A stretch of DNA of 64,000 bases from Salmonella enterica subsp. diarizonae (GCF_008692785.1 NZ_VXJV01000005.1:355450-419449), one strand, 5' to 3'. Shown: positions 14,806-26,610, numbered from the stretch's first letter. Numbers and translations: made by a program. Notes: generated by a model from the letters alone, not told the origin.

Positions 14806-15273
14806 CTATTCCTTCTCGGCAATGTACGGATCCTCATAGCCCATAGCAAGCATAATCTCCGTTTCGAGAGACTCCATCTCTTCCGCCTCGTCATCGTCGA
14901 TATGATCGTAACCCAGCAAATGCAGGCTACCGTGCACGACCATGTGCGCCCAGTGCGCCTCCAGCGGCTTGCGCTGCTCCTGCGCTTCCTGCTCCACGAC
15001 CTGACGGCAAATAATCAGATCGCCCAGTAGCGGCATTTCAATGCCTGGGGGCGCTTCAAACGGGAAGGAGAGAACATTAGTGGGTTTATCTTTCCCGCGG
15101 TACGTCAAATTAAGGTCGTGGCTTTCGGCCTCATCCACCAGACGGATTGTGACTTCCGCCTCTTCCTGAAACTGCGGAATAACGCCGTCCAGCCAGCGTT
15201 GAAACTGAGCTTCATCCGGCAGGCCCGCGTGGTTTTCACAGGCCAACTGTAAATCGAGGATCACCTGGCTCAT
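14806..15273 (-). CDS. ybeY: endoribonuclease YbeY (rRNA maturation, 70S quality control)
   Basis: A 155-residue UPF0054 metalloprotein. The zinc-binding motif [11 protein letters not shown] puts ligands at H114, H118 and H124. YbeY is needed for 16S rRNA 3'-end maturation and for late quality control of 70S ribosomes. Its start overlaps the ybeZ stop by four bases, and the pair is conserved across bacteria. The length matches E. coli. Confidence 0.95.
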   Translation of the reverse strand: MSQVILDLQLACENHAGLPDEAQFQRWLDGVIPQFQEEAEVTIRLVDEAESHDLNLTYRGKDKPTNVLSFPFEAPPGIEMPLLGDLIICRQVVEQEAQEQRKPLEAHWAHMVVHGSLHLLGYDHIDDDEAEEMESLETEIMLAMGYEDPYIAEKE

Positions 15274-16316
15274 TTCTGTTCCTGCTCCTGGGCTTCACGC
15301 TTACGCTCCGCCGCCTGCGCCGCTTTGCGTTTTTGTTCGGCCTCTTCCCAGGCTTCATAGGCGTTAACAATGCGGGCAACGACCGGATGGCGCACCACGT
15401 CTTCGCTGTGGAAGAAGTTGAAACTGATTTCATCTACTTCCGCCAGCACTTCAATGGCATGACGCAAGCCGGATTTGGTATTACGCGGTAGGTCAATCTG
15501 CGTCACGTCGCCGGTGATTACTGCTTTCGAGTTAAAGCCGATACGCGTCAGGAACATCTTCATCTGTTCGATAGTGGTGTTCTGGCTTTCATCCAGAATG
15601 ATAAAGGCGTCGTTTAACGTGCGTCCGCGCATATAGGCCAGCGGCGCGACTTCAATCACATTGCGCTCGATAAGCTTCTCGACTTTTTCAAAGCCGAGCA
15701 TTTCGAACAGCGCGTCATACAGCGGACGCAGGTACGGGTCCACCTTCTGGCTTAAATCGCCCGGCAGAAAGCCCAGTTTTTCCCCGGCTTCCACCGCCGG
15801 ACGAGTCAGAAGAATACGGCGAATCTCCTGGCGCTCCAGGGCGTCTACCGCAGCGGCGACCGCAAGATAAGTTTTACCGGTACCCGCCGGGCCGACGCCG
15901 AAGGTAATGTCATGATCGAGAATATTGGCGATGTACTGCGCCTGGTTCGGCGTACGCGGTTTAATTACGCCGCGCTTGGTTTTGATATTGATAGCTTTGC
16001 CATAGTCAGGCACGCTTTCCGCGCTCTGTTCCAGCACCCGCGCTTCTTTAATCGCCAGGTGAATTTGTTCCGGTTCGATATCCTGAGTCTGGCCGCGCAT
16101 CGGAGCGGTATCGACATACAGGCTTCGCAAAATATCTGTCGCCGCGGTCACGCAAATCGGACGACCGGTCAGTTTAAAGTGATTGTCACGGCGGTTGATT
16201 TCAATACCGAGACGACGTTCGAGCTGTTTAATATTGTCATCAAACGGCCCGCAAAGGCTCAATAGACGGGCGTTGTCTGCGGGCTCAAGGGTAATTTCGC
16301 GAGTGTCTATATTCAA
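15270..16316 (-). CDS. ybeZ: PhoH-like ATPase YbeZ
   Basis: A 348-residue PhoH-family P-loop protein. Walker A is GPAGTGKT near residue 143 and Walker B is [11 protein letters not shown]. The C-terminal tail is highly charged and rich in Lys, Gln and Arg ([20 protein letters not shown]). The family is associated with RNA metabolism and acts with YbeY; its precise role is not shown by sequence. It is the first gene of ybeZ-ybeY-corC-lnt. Confidence 0.93.
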   Translation of the reverse strand: MNIDTREITLEPADNARLLSLCGPFDDNIKQLERRLGIEINRRDNHFKLTGRPICVTAATDILRSLYVDTAPMRGQTQDIEPEQIHLAIKEARVLEQSAESVPDYGKAINIKTKRGVIKPRTPNQAQYIANILDHDITFGVGPAGTGKTYLAVAAAVDALERQEIRRILLTRPAVEAGEKLGFLPGDLSQKVDPYLRPLYDALFEMLGFEKVEKLIERNVIEVAPLAYMRGRTLNDAFIILDESQNTTIEQMKMFLTRIGFNSKAVITGDVTQIDLPRNTKSGLRHAIEVLAEVDEISFNFFHSEDVVRHPVVARIVNAYEAWEEAEQKRKAAQAAERKREAQEQEQK

Positions 16317-16441
16317 ACCGTTCCTCTTGTATCTGTATCGCCGGACAACGGATGGTTACCGGCCTGTAAGGAAATTATTCACGCCAGTGGGTAAAGGCGC
16401 AAGCATTGCAATGAAGATGGGGATGAAGAGGGAAAATTGCA

Positions 16442-16502
16442 AGGCCCGTCGGGCGACGGGCCATGATCACCAGGCCCGATAAGCGCAGCGTCATCGGGCC
16501 TT
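16442..16502. repeat. REP/BIME element between miaB and ybeZ
   Basis: Two inverted units: GGCCCGTCGGGCGACGGGCC, and CAGGCCCGATAAGC with GTCATCGGGCC. They fill most of the 204-bp gap between ybeZ and miaB. Confidence 0.8.
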
Positions 16503-16520
16503 ATTGTCTTTCCTGCAGGA

Positions 16521-17945
16521 TTAAGGCTGGTAGAATCCTACGCCCAGCTCATTTTCTTTACGGGTACGGGCAATGACGGACTCCGGCGTTTCAGCGACGC
16601 GCAGCCCCATTTCATCTTCAGTGCGCACCACTTTCCCGCGCAGGGAGTTCGGATAGACGTCGGTAATTTCCACATCGACAAACTTACCAATCATCTCCGG
16701 CGTGCCTTCAAAGTTCACCACCCGGTTGTTTTCGGTACGGCCAGACAGCTCCATAATATTTTTACGCGACGTGCCTTCCACCAGAATGCGCTGTGTCGTG
16801 CCGAGCATACGGCGGCTCCACGCCATTGCCTGCTGATTGATACGCTCTTGCAGAATATACAGACGCTGCTTCTTCTCTTCTTCCGGTACGTCATCAACCA
16901 TATCGGCAGCCGGCGTTCCCGGACGCGCAGAGAAGATGAAGCTGTAGCTCATATCAAAGTTAACGTCGGCGATAAGCTTCATAGTTTTTTCGAAATCAAC
17001 GGTAGTTTCGCCAGGGAAACCGACGATAAAGTCAGAGCTTATCTGAATGTCCGACCGCGCCGCGCGCAGTTTACGGATGATTGCTTTATATTCCAGCGCA
17101 GTATGGGTGCGCCCCATCAGATTCAGCACGCGATCGGAACCGCTCTGTACCGGCAGATGCAGGAAACTGACCAGTTCCGGCGTATCGCGGTACACCTCGA
17201 TAATATCGTCAGTGAACTCAATCGGATGGCTGGTGGTAAAGCGAATACGGTCAATGCCGTCGATGGCGGCAACCAGACGCAGCAAATCGGCAAAGGTGCC
17301 GGTGGTGCCGTCGTAGTTTTCTCCGCGCCAGGCGTTAACGTTCTGGCCAAGCAGGTTGACTTCACGCACGCCCTGCGCGGCTAACTGGGCGATTTCAAAC
17401 AGGATATCGTCTGAGGGACGGCTGACTTCTTCACCGCGGGTATACGGCACTACGCAGTAAGTACAATATTTATTGCAGCCTTCCATGATGGAAACGAAAG
17501 CGGTCGGGCCTTCTGCGCGCGGTTCCGGCAGACGGTCGAACTTCTCGATTTCCGGGAAGCTGATATCTACCACCGGGCTGCGGTCGCCGCGCACGGAGTT
17601 AATCATCTCCGGCAGGCGGTGCAGGGTTTGCGGACCAAAAATAATGTCGACGTAATGGGCGCGTTGACGAATGTGTTCGCCTTCCTGGGAAGCCACGCAG
17701 CCGCCGACGCCGATAATCAGATCGGGATTCTTCTCTTTTAACAGTCTCCAGCGACCTAATTGATGGAAGACTTTTTCCTGAGCCTTCTCGCGGATTGAGC
17801 AGGTATTCAACAGCAGCACATCCGCCTCTTCCGCCACGTCGGTCAGTTGATACCCGTGGGTGGCGTCCAGCAGATCGGCCATCTTCGATGAATCGTACTC
17901 GTTCATCTGACAGCCCCAGGTTTTAATATGGAGTTTTTTAGTCAT
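16521..17945 (-). CDS. miaB: tRNA-2-methylthio-N6-dimethylallyladenosine synthase MiaB
   Basis: A 474-residue radical-SAM methylthiotransferase that modifies A37 of tRNAs reading UNN codons. The N-terminal UPF0004 domain has the three auxiliary-cluster cysteines C12, C49 and C83. The radical-SAM motif is CNKYCTYC, and a TRAM domain ends the protein. I chose the ATG at 17945 ([10 protein letters not shown]), which gives the family length. It is divergent from ubiF. MiaB acts on several tRNAs, including some leucine tRNAs, but the location near the tRNA operon is probably coincidental. Confidence 0.96.
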   Translation of the reverse strand: MTKKLHIKTWGCQMNEYDSSKMADLLDATHGYQLTDVAEEADVLLLNTCSIREKAQEKVFHQLGRWRLLKEKNPDLIIGVGGCVASQEGEHIRQRAHYVDIIFGPQTLHRLPEMINSVRGDRSPVVDISFPEIEKFDRLPEPRAEGPTAFVSIMEGCNKYCTYCVVPYTRGEEVSRPSDDILFEIAQLAAQGVREVNLLGQNVNAWRGENYDGTTGTFADLLRLVAAIDGIDRIRFTTSHPIEFTDDIIEVYRDTPELVSFLHLPVQSGSDRVLNLMGRTHTALEYKAIIRKLRAARSDIQISSDFIVGFPGETTVDFEKTMKLIADVNFDMSYSFIFSARPGTPAADMVDDVPEEEKKQRLYILQERINQQAMAWSRRMLGTTQRILVEGTSRKNIMELSGRTENNRVVNFEGTPEMIGKFVDVEITDVYPNSLRGKVVRTEDEMGLRVAETPESVIARTRKENELGVGFYQP

Positions 17946-18088
17946 CGACTTGCTCTTGCGAAATAGTGGCTGAAAAGCAGGGCGCATAGTGTAATGCTTT
18001 GGCGCGGTTGTGACCAGTATGACTGACGTCAGCCCTAATGGGTAAAAAATCCTGTAAACTTGTCTAAAACGTAACAGGATGAATGACC

Positions 18089-19264
18089 ATGACAAATCAA
18101 CCAACGGAAATTGCCATTGTCGGCGGGGGAATGGTCGGCGGCGCGCTGGCGCTGGGTCTGGCGCAGCAAGGGTTTACGGTGATGGTAATAGAACATGCCG
18201 CGCCTGCGCCGTTTGTGGCTGACAGCCAGCCTGACGTGCGGATTTCGGCTATTAGCGCGGCATCCGTAGCGCTGCTCAAGGGGCTGGGCGTCTGGGAGGC
18301 GGTGCAGGGAATGCGTACCCATTCTTATCGGCGACTGGAAACCTGGGAGTGGGAAAACGCCCATGTGGTGTTTGACGCTGCCGAACTCAAGCTGCCACTG
18401 TTGGGCTATATGGTAGAGAACAACGTTCTGCAACAGGCGCTATGGCAGGCGCTGGAAGCGCACCCCGGTGTGACGTTGCACGTTCCGGCTTCACTAACGG
18501 CGTTGCATCGCCACAATGATGGTTATGCGCTGGAACTGGCCGACGGCGAACGTATTACGCCGAAGCTGGTGATTGGCGCCGACGGCGCGAATTCGCAGGT
18601 TCGGCAAATGGCGGGAATTGGCATCCACGCCTGGCAATATGCGCAGTCGTGTATGCTTATCACCGTCAAGTGTGAAAATGCGCCAGGCGACAGCACCTGG
18701 CAGCAGTTTACGCCGGATGGGCCGCGCGCCTTTTTGCCGTTGTTTGACGACTGGGCGTCGCTGGTGTGGTATGACGCTCCGGCACGTATTCGCCAGCTAC
18801 AGGGGTTATCGATGACGCAATTGCAGGTGGAAATTAACCAGCACTTTCCGGCGCGTCTGGGGGCTGTGATGCCTGTCGCGGCGGGCGCGTTTCCGCTAAC
18901 CCGTCGTCACGCGTTGCAGTATGTGCAACCGGGGCTGGCGCTGGTGGGCGACGCGGCGCATACCATTCATCCGCTGGCCGGACAGGGCGTCAACCTGGGG
19001 TATCGGGACGTTGATGCGTTGATTGATGTACTGGCGAATGCCCGTAGCTATGGCGAGTCCTGGGCCAGCTATTCGGTGTTGAAACGCTATCAGATGCGGC
19101 GCATGGCAGATAATTTTATGATGCAAAGTGGAATGGATCTGTTTTATGCCGGATTCAGCAATGAGCTGCCGCCGCTGCGTATTTTACGCAATATGGGGCT
19201 GATGGCGGCGCAGCGCGCAGGCGTGCTAAAACGTCAGGCGCTGAAGTATGCGCTGGGGTTGTAG
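18089..19264 (+). CDS. ubiF: 2-octaprenyl-3-methyl-6-methoxy-1,4-benzoquinol hydroxylase UbiF
   Basis: A 391-residue FAD monooxygenase of the UbiH/UbiF family that adds the last ring hydroxyl in aerobic ubiquinone synthesis. The dinucleotide motif VGGGMVGGA is at residues 11-19, and the FAD motif [14 protein letters not shown] is near residue 290. Two ATGs are possible (18083 and 18089). The second is better spaced from AGGA (18076-18079), nine bases against three, so I chose it. It is divergent from miaB. Confidence 0.95.
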   Translation: MTNQPTEIAIVGGGMVGGALALGLAQQGFTVMVIEHAAPAPFVADSQPDVRISAISAASVALLKGLGVWEAVQGMRTHSYRRLETWEWENAHVVFDAAELKLPLLGYMVENNVLQQALWQALEAHPGVTLHVPASLTALHRHNDGYALELADGERITPKLVIGADGANSQVRQMAGIGIHAWQYAQSCMLITVKCENAPGDSTWQQFTPDGPRAFLPLFDDWASLVWYDAPARIRQLQGLSMTQLQVEINQHFPARLGAVMPVAAGAFPLTRRHALQYVQPGLALVGDAAHTIHPLAGQGVNLGYRDVDALIDVLANARSYGESWASYSVLKRYQMRRMADNFMMQSGMDLFYAGFSNELPPLRILRNMGLMAAQRAGVLKRQALKYALGL

Positions 19265-19273
19265 TTTGTGTTA

Positions 19274-19344
19274 TGCCGGGTGGCGGCAATACCTTACCCG
19301 GTCTGTATTCGCCCGCAGGCCTGATAAGCGTAGCGCCATCAGGC
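19274..19344. repeat. REP/BIME element after ubiF
   Basis: REP units (GCCGGGTGGCGGC, and CAGGCCTGATAAGCGTAGCGCCATCAGGC) lie between ubiF and the tRNA operon terminator. Confidence 0.75.
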
Positions 19345-19365
19345 AGTCCGAGTCGCCAGAAAAGC

Positions 19366-19391
19366 AAAAAGCTCGCCGAAGCGAGCTTTTT
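19366..19391. terminator. bidirectional intrinsic terminator between ubiF and the tRNA operon
   Basis: AAAAA-GCTCGC-CGAA-GCGAGC-TTTTT is a symmetric hairpin with poly-A and poly-T on either side. It can end ubiF from the left and the tRNA transcript from the right. Confidence 0.9.
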
Positions 19392-19396
19392 AAATG

Positions 19397-19471
19397 TGGC
19401 TGGGGTACGAGGATTCGAACCTCGGAATGCCGGAATCAGAATCCGGTGCCTTACCGCTTGGCGATACCCCA
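19397..19471 (-). tRNA. glnX: tRNA-Gln (anticodon CTG)
   Basis: A 75-nt cloverleaf on the minus strand, from TGGGGTATCGCCAAGCGG to an encoded CCA. The anticodon loop TTCTGAT gives CTG and the T arm contains GGTTCGAATCC. It is identical to the copy at 19578. It is the last gene of the operon. Confidence 0.97.
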
Positions 19472-19512
19472 GTGATATGTTGGTTTATCTCGCCATATGC
19501 GTCTGACTCAGC

Positions 19513-19541
19513 CCGACGCCTTACAGCCTGGAGATACCCCA
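19513..19541 (-). pseudogene. fossil 5' half of a tRNA-Gln
   Basis: On the minus strand, TGGGGTATCTCCAGGCTGTAAGGC matches the 5' acceptor strand, D arm and start of the anticodon stem of the neighbouring tRNA-Gln with only a few mismatches. No anticodon or 3' half follows. It looks like the residue of a duplicated gene in this array. Confidence 0.6.
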
Positions 19542-19577
19542 ACGGTGGCGCTCATCGAAATGAACGGCTTTTAAATG

Positions 19578-19652
19578 TGGCTGGGGTACGAGGATTCGAA
19601 CCTCGGAATGCCGGAATCAGAATCCGGTGCCTTACCGCTTGGCGATACCCCA
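19578..19652 (-). tRNA. glnV: tRNA-Gln (anticodon CTG)
   Basis: A 75-nt cloverleaf with encoded CCA and anticodon CTG, identical to the gene at 19397. The upstream flank TTTTAAATG is also shared, pointing to recent duplication or gene conversion. Confidence 0.97.
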
Positions 19653-19746
19653 ATTTAGTATCAGTAATCATACCGGAATCGAACCGGTGGCTAATACTTC
19701 AACAAATTGTTTTCGGATTAGCGGGCGAACCCGATGTTCCTCAATA

Positions 19747-19823
19747 TGGTGGCTACGACGGGATTCGAACCTGTGACCCCATCATTATGAGTGATGTGCT
19801 CTAACCAACTGAGCTACGTAGCC
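19747..19823 (-). tRNA. metU: tRNA-Met (elongator, anticodon CAT)
   Basis: A 77-nt cloverleaf starting GGCTACGTAGCTCAGTTGG with loop CTCATAA (CAT) and encoded CCA. The sequence is that of the elongator tRNA-Met and is identical to the copy at 20140. Confidence 0.97.
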
Positions 19824-19838
19824 AGATAATTTCTTCGA

Positions 19839-19913
19839 TGGCTGGGGTACCTGGATTCGAACCAGGGAATGCCGGTATCAAAAACCGGTGCCTTACCGCT
19901 TGGCGATACCCCA
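19839..19913 (-). tRNA. glnW: tRNA-Gln (anticodon TTG)
   Basis: A 75-nt cloverleaf with encoded CCA; the anticodon loop TTTTGAT gives TTG, which reads CAA. It is identical to the copy at 19949. Confidence 0.97.
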
Positions 19914-19948
19914 ATACCGTCGCGGTGAACCGCAAACTCGAAGAAATA

Positions 19949-20023
19949 TGGCTGGGGTACCTGGATTCGAACCAGGGAATGCCGGTATCAAAAACCGGTG
20001 CCTTACCGCTTGGCGATACCCCA
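19949..20023 (-). tRNA. glnU: tRNA-Gln (anticodon TTG)
   Basis: A 75-nt cloverleaf with encoded CCA and anticodon TTG, identical to the gene at 19839. Confidence 0.97.
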
Positions 20024-20046
20024 TCCGTACAACGCTTATCGGTGAA

Positions 20047-20131
20047 TGGTGCGGGAGGCGAGACTTGAACTCGCACACCTTGCGGCGCCAGAACCTAAAT
20101 CTGGTGCGTCTACCAATTTCGCCACTCCCGC
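20047..20131 (-). tRNA. leuW: tRNA-Leu (anticodon TAG)
   Basis: An 85-nt class II tRNA starting GCGGGAGTGGCGAAATTGG, with a long variable arm and encoded CCA. The loop ATTTAGG gives anticodon TAG. Confidence 0.97.
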
Positions 20132-20139
20132 AAAAAAGA

Positions 20140-20216
20140 TGGTGGCTACGACGGGATTCGAACCTGTGACCCCATCATTATGAGTGATGTGCTCTAACCA
20201 ACTGAGCTACGTAGCC
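20140..20216 (-). tRNA. metT: tRNA-Met (elongator, anticodon CAT)
   Basis: A 77-nt cloverleaf identical to the copy at 19747. It is the first gene of the operon; the order Met-Leu-Gln-Gln-Met-Gln-Gln equals the E. coli metT-leuW-glnUW-metU-glnVX operon. Confidence 0.97.
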
Positions 20217-20254
20217 ATCTTTTTCCGCGTTACCTTATCGGCGTTGCGGGGCGC

Positions 20255-20283
20255 ATTATGCGTATTGAGCCTTGAAGCGTCAA
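20255..20283 (-). promoter_or_regulatory. sigma70 promoter of the tRNA operon
   Basis: On the minus strand TTGACG (-35), a 17-bp spacer and CATAAT (-10) are followed by a G+C-rich discriminator GCGCCCCGC, a pattern typical of stringently controlled stable-RNA promoters. The operon's first tRNA starts about 40 bp downstream. The rest of 20217-20437 shows no gene. Confidence 0.8.
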
Positions 20284-20401
20284 CCTCTTTTTCATCGAAA
20301 AACGTCGGAAAGTGTCTGTTTGGTTAGGTTGCGAACAGCGTGGCGCAATATTCGGCAATTATTGGTTATTAATCGTTTTTCTGAAAGTGGTTTGCCATAA
20401 A

Positions 20402-20425
20402 AAAAGAGCCCCTAAGGGCTCTTTC
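20402..20425 (-). terminator. intrinsic terminator of asnB
   Basis: GAGCCC-CTAA-GGGCTC stem (20406-20421), flanked by an A-run that becomes a T-run in the asnB direction. Confidence 0.85.
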
Positions 20426-20437
20426 GTCATCGTTAAT

Positions 20438-22102
20438 TTACTGGTACGCCGACTGATGCACGCCGACCGCGCGGCCTGACGGGTCATCCATCGTTTTGAA
20501 TGCTTCATCCCACTCAATGGCTTTGGCGGAAGAACAGGCTACGGACGGGCCGCCGGGTACGCACTCCGCCGCGCTTGGCACCGGGAACAGCTCTTCAAAA
20601 ATTTCCCGGTACAAGTACGCCTCTTTAGACGACGGCGTGTTGTATGGAAAGCGGAAGCGCGCGGTTTCCAGTTGTTGATCGGAAATCTGTTTCGCCGCCA
20701 CCTCTTTTAGCGTATCGATCCAACTGTAGCCTACACCGTCAGAGAATTGCTCTTTCTGACGCCACGCGACGCTGGCCGGCAGATAAGACTCGAAGCACTC
20801 GCGCAGCACGTGTTTTTCCATCTTACCGTTGCCGCACATTTTATCCTGTGGGTTGATACGCATCGCCACGTCGAGGAATTTTTTATCCAGGAACGGTACG
20901 CGCGCTTCCACGCCCCAGGCGGACATCGCTTTGTTGGCGCGGGCGCAGTCATACATATGCAGCGCCTGTAGCTTACGGACCGTCTCTTCATGTAACTCTT
21001 TGGCGTTCGGCGCTTTATGGAAGTACAGGTAGCCGCCAAACACCTCATCGGAACCTTCGCCGGAGAGCACCATTTTGATGCCCATCGCTTTGATCTTACG
21101 CGACATCAGATACATTGGCGTTGAGGCGCGGATAGTGGTCACGTCATAGGTTTCGATGTGGTAAATTACGTCGCGAATCGCATCCAGACCCTCCTGGACG
21201 GTGAAATGAATTTCGTGATGTACGGTGCCGAGGTGGTTAGCCACCTCCTGGGCCGCCTTCAGGTCAGGCGAACCTTCCAGACCCACCGCAAAAGAGTGCA
21301 ACTGCGGCCACCAGGCTTCGGAGCGCTCCTGATCTTCGACGCGACGGGCGGCGAATTTTTTGGTGATCGCCGAAATAATCGACGAGTCCAGGCCGCCGGA
21401 GAGCAGTACGCCGTAGGGCACGTCGGACATCAGGTGGCTTTTCACCGCCTCTTCCAGCGCCTGGCGCAGCTCGTTTTTGTCGGTGACGTTGTCTTTTACC
21501 GCGGCGAACTCAAACCAGTCGCGCTGATAGTACTGGCGGATCTCCCCATCTTTGCTCCACAGGTAGCTGCCCGCCGGGAACTCTTTAATAGTGCGGCAGA
21601 CCGGCGTCAGCGCTTTCATTTCTGAAGCCACATAGAAGTTGCCGAATTCGTCATAGCCCATATAGAGCGGAATAATACCGATATGGTCACGACCAATCAG
21701 ATAAGCGTCTTTTTCGCTGTCATACAGGGCGAAGGCGAACATCCCCTGTAAATCGTCAAGGAAATCCGGCCCTTTTTCCTGATATAGCGCGAGGATAACT
21801 TCGCAGTCGGAACCGGTCTGGAACGCGTAACGATCGCCATACTCCGCGCGTAACGCCTGATGGTTATAAATTTCACCATTCACCGCCAGCACGTGAGTTT
21901 TTTTGGCGTTATACAGGGGCTGGGCGCCGGCGTTAACATCAACAATCGACAAGCGTTCATGTGCGAGAATCGCGTTATCGCAAGCGTAGATGCCGGACCA
22001 GTCCGGGCCGCGATGGCGCATCAGGCGTGACAGTTCAAGGGCTTTTTTACGCAGTTCCACTGCATCTGTTTTGATATCGAATACGCCGAAAATAGAACAC
22101 AT
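20438..22102 (-). CDS. asnB: asparagine synthetase B, glutamine-hydrolysing
   Basis: A 554-residue enzyme that makes asparagine from aspartate, ATP and glutamine-derived ammonia. The N-terminal class II amidotransferase domain starts with the catalytic Cys2 (MCSIFGVF). The C-terminal synthetase domain has the PP-loop LLSGGLDSS. I chose the ATG at 22102 because Cys2 must follow the initiator Met. It stands alone with its own terminator; nagD lies upstream on the same strand, across a 288-bp gap with a REP element. Confidence 0.96.
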   Translation of the reverse strand: MCSIFGVFDIKTDAVELRKKALELSRLMRHRGPDWSGIYACDNAILAHERLSIVDVNAGAQPLYNAKKTHVLAVNGEIYNHQALRAEYGDRYAFQTGSDCEVILALYQEKGPDFLDDLQGMFAFALYDSEKDAYLIGRDHIGIIPLYMGYDEFGNFYVASEMKALTPVCRTIKEFPAGSYLWSKDGEIRQYYQRDWFEFAAVKDNVTDKNELRQALEEAVKSHLMSDVPYGVLLSGGLDSSIISAITKKFAARRVEDQERSEAWWPQLHSFAVGLEGSPDLKAAQEVANHLGTVHHEIHFTVQEGLDAIRDVIYHIETYDVTTIRASTPMYLMSRKIKAMGIKMVLSGEGSDEVFGGYLYFHKAPNAKELHEETVRKLQALHMYDCARANKAMSAWGVEARVPFLDKKFLDVAMRINPQDKMCGNGKMEKHVLRECFESYLPASVAWRQKEQFSDGVGYSWIDTLKEVAAKQISDQQLETARFRFPYNTPSSKEAYLYREIFEELFPVPSAAECVPGGPSVACSSAKAIEWDEAFKTMDDPSGRAVGVHQSAYQ

Positions 22103-22310
22103 AGCCTTCTCCGTTAATCTGTTGCGTCGTACTTTTTGTGTTTGCTTGATTAAAAAATGCCGCAAAGGCGTGGAAGGCGCAAGGGGTTTACCGTCTGAAA
22201 AAGAAAAAACGCAATAGTCATTGTTGATTAGTGAAAAATGATTACGTATTGCGCGAATTTATTGATGAATCTTCAGTTTTATCGTGATTTAATTGAATAA
22301 TGTTTTTGCT

Positions 22311-22382
22311 GGTGGCGCCTCGCTATCAGGCCTACGGTTCGAACAACATTGTAGACCTGTAAGCTGCGCGCCATCAGGCAGG
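22311..22382. repeat. REP/BIME-like element between nagD and asnB
   Basis: REP-type pieces (GGTGGCGCCTCGCTATCAGGCCTAC and GCGCGCCATCAGGC) face each other just downstream of the nagD stop. Confidence 0.65.
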
Positions 22383-22390
22383 TGACCGTT

Positions 22391-23143
22391 TTAGATAACG
22401 TCGATCTCGGCGACGGAAGGGTAAATCCAACTCGGGCGGAACGGCATACTATCAATATCATTGATCGTTGATACGCCAGAAAGTACCAGAATGGTCTCCA
22501 GACCGGCCTGGAACCCCGCCAGAATGTCGGTGCGCAGGTTGTCGCCGACGATAACGGTCTCTTCCGAGTGCGCCTGCATTTTGTTTAACGCCGCGCGGAT
22601 GATCCACGGGCTTGGTTTGCCGACATAAAACGGCTTCCGGCCGGAGATTTTTTCAATGCCTGCGCACAGCGCGCCGCAGGCCGGGTAAAAACCGCGACCG
22701 TGAGTATCCGGGTTGGTGGCGATAAAGCGCGCGCCGTTGGCGACGAAAAATGCCGCTTTATGCATCATGTCCCAGTTGTAGGAGCGGGTCTCTCCAACAA
22801 TGACAAAATCAGGGTTCACATCGGTAATGGTAAAACCCGCTTTATAGAGCTCGTGAATGAGCGCGCCTTCGCCCACGACATACGCTTTCTTACCTTCCTG
22901 ACGGCGCAGAAAATCGGCTGTCGCCATTGCTGAGGTATAAAACACGCTGTCCGGCACGTTAACGCCAGCGGTGGCAAAACGGTTCGCCAGATCCTGTCCG
23001 GTTTGCGACGGGTAATTGGTCAGCAGCACCAGCGGCAGACCTTTTTCCAGAATCCCCGTCAGAAATTCCGCCGCACCGGGTACGGCTACGTTGTCGTGCA
23101 TCAGCACGCCGTCGATATCGCAGATTACATTCTTGATGGTCAT
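22391..23143 (-). CDS. nagD: HAD-family nucleotide phosphatase NagD (UMP phosphatase)
   Basis: A 250-residue HAD-superfamily phosphatase of the class IIA cap type. Motif I is DIDGVLM (residues 9-15), motif II the LLTNYPSQTG block, and motif IV VGDNLRTD. NagD dephosphorylates UMP and other nucleotides. It is the last gene of nagBACD, 46 bp after nagC, yet is not needed for amino-sugar breakdown. Confidence 0.95.
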   Translation of the reverse strand: MTIKNVICDIDGVLMHDNVAVPGAAEFLTGILEKGLPLVLLTNYPSQTGQDLANRFATAGVNVPDSVFYTSAMATADFLRRQEGKKAYVVGEGALIHELYKAGFTITDVNPDFVIVGETRSYNWDMMHKAAFFVANGARFIATNPDTHGRGFYPACGALCAGIEKISGRKPFYVGKPSPWIIRAALNKMQAHSEETVIVGDNLRTDILAGFQAGLETILVLSGVSTINDIDSMPFRPSWIYPSVAEIDVI

Positions 23144-23189
23144 GAACTACCCAGGGAATTTGTGAATAATCCGATACTATAAGAGCGCA

Positions 23190-24410
23190 TCAACTTTCCA
23201 GCAAACGTTGCAGCAATGTTCCGTTGAGCATAGCGCGTTTAACTAAGGCAAATGCACCGATAGCGGAACGGTGATCGAGCGTGGAGCGTACCACCGGCAA
23301 ATTTTTGCGAAATGCCTTCAACGCCTGCGTATTGATGCAGCTTTCAATAGCAGGCAACAGGACTTTATCGGCTTCAGTGATCTCGCCGGCAATGACGATT
23401 TTTTGCGGATTAAACAGGTTGATAGCAATGGCGATCGTTTTGCCCAAATGACGGCCGACATGCTCGATAACTTCCGAGGCCAGGCTGTCGCCCTTATTTG
23501 CCGCCTTACAGATAGTTTTAATCGTGCAGTCGTCAGGCGGAACACGGCTTTGATAGCCTTGTTTAAGCAAATTCAGCACCCGTTGTTCAATTGCCGCATT
23601 GGCGGCAATGGTTTCCAGGCAGCCAAAATTACCGCAGTGGCAGCGCTCGCCCAGCGGTTCCACCTGAATATGCCCAATTTCGCCGACGTTGCCGTTACGG
23701 CCAATGAAGATGCGCCCGTTGGAGATAATCCCGGCGCCTGTACCGCGATGGACGCGTACCAGAATGGAGTCCTCGCAGTCCTGGCTGGCGCCAAAGTAGT
23801 GTTCCGCCAGCGCCAGGCTACGGATATCGTGCCCGACAAAACAGGTGACGTGAAACTGTTTTTCCAGCGCTTCGACCAGTCCCCAGTTTTCAACCTGAAT
23901 GTGCGGCATGTAACGAATCACGCCGCTTTCCGGATCAACAAGCCCTGGCAGGATCACGGAAATAGCGATCAATTCGCGGATTTTACGCTGACAGCTATCA
24001 ATAAAGACGGCGATAGTATTGAGCAGCGCGTGTTCCAGCGTCTGCTGGGTGCGCTCCGGCAGCGGATAATGCTCCTCAGCGACCACTTTACTGCTCAGAT
24101 CGTAAAGCGTTAAGGTGGTATCATGACGCCCCAGGCGAACGCCAATGGCATGGAAGTTGCGGGTTTCCGTGACGATAGAGATAGCGCGGCGGCCTCCGGT
24201 GGAGGCCTGCTGATCGACTTCTTTGATCAGCCCGCGTTCAATGAGTTGACGCGTAATTTTTGTTACGCTGGCGGGAGCAAGCTGGCTTTGCTCGGCAATT
24301 TGTATGCGCGAGATAGGACCATGCTGGTCAATCAGGCGGTAAACGGCTGCGCTGTTAAGCTGTTTTACGAGATCAACATTACCTATCTGAGCTTGTCCGC
24401 CTGGTGTCAT
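23190..24410 (-). CDS. nagC: N-acetylglucosamine repressor NagC
   Basis: A 406-residue ROK-family regulator. An N-terminal winged helix-turn-helix (about residues 20-75) binds operators. The C-terminal sugar-kinase-like domain binds GlcNAc-6-P, the inducer made by NagE, and holds the ROK zinc motif CHCGNFGCLE. It represses nagE and nagBACD and activates glmUS. Candidate operators for nagB, nagE and chiP are all in this window. It lies 17 bp after nagA. Confidence 0.96.
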   Translation of the reverse strand: MTPGGQAQIGNVDLVKQLNSAAVYRLIDQHGPISRIQIAEQSQLAPASVTKITRQLIERGLIKEVDQQASTGGRRAISIVTETRNFHAIGVRLGRHDTTLTLYDLSSKVVAEEHYPLPERTQQTLEHALLNTIAVFIDSCQRKIRELIAISVILPGLVDPESGVIRYMPHIQVENWGLVEALEKQFHVTCFVGHDIRSLALAEHYFGASQDCEDSILVRVHRGTGAGIISNGRIFIGRNGNVGEIGHIQVEPLGERCHCGNFGCLETIAANAAIEQRVLNLLKQGYQSRVPPDDCTIKTICKAANKGDSLASEVIEHVGRHLGKTIAIAINLFNPQKIVIAGEITEADKVLLPAIESCINTQALKAFRKNLPVVRSTLDHRSAIGAFALVKRAMLNGTLLQRLLES

Positions 24411-24427
24411 ATTCTCACTTACTCAAG

Positions 24428-26430
<2,003 letters not shown>

Positions 26431-26454
26431 TCTTCACCTCAATAATCAATGTCA

Positions 26455-26475
26455 AAATTTGGCGGATCGTATTAA
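26455..26475 (-). promoter_or_regulatory. NagC operator candidate at nagB
   Basis: On the minus strand TTAATACG-ATC-CGCCAAATT partly matches the near-palindrome at 26611. The two centres are about 156 bp apart, which suits looping between divergent operators. It is weaker than the nagE site. Confidence 0.55.
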
Positions 26476-26582
26476 GCGTAACCTGGATATCCAGGGTTCG
26501 CGTTCAATCCGTCCTGATTTTTTGAATCATAAAATAAGTTTTCCGTGTTAGCCAGTGGATGGTAGGGGTGATTACGATATTT

Positions 26583-26598
26583 AGTGATTATAATCACA
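26583..26598 (+). promoter_or_regulatory. CRP-binding site in the nagB-nagE region
   Basis: AGTGA-TTATAA-TCACA differs by one base from TGTGA-N6-TCACA. CRP activation of the divergent nag promoters is established in E. coli. Confidence 0.65.
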
Positions 26599-26610
26599 AA
26601 AAACACGCAT

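Noticed and set aside
19394..20169. Several overlapping reading frames with a repeated Trp-Gly-Tyr-type peptide on the plus strand and similar ones on the minus strand
   Set aside because: They are translations of the repeated tRNA genes, which are better explained by seven complete cloverleafs.
19397..20216. Regularly spaced repeats that could be taken for a CRISPR array
   Set aside because: The repeats are 75-85 nt tRNA genes of three kinds with uneven spacers; no short palindromic repeat or cas gene is present.
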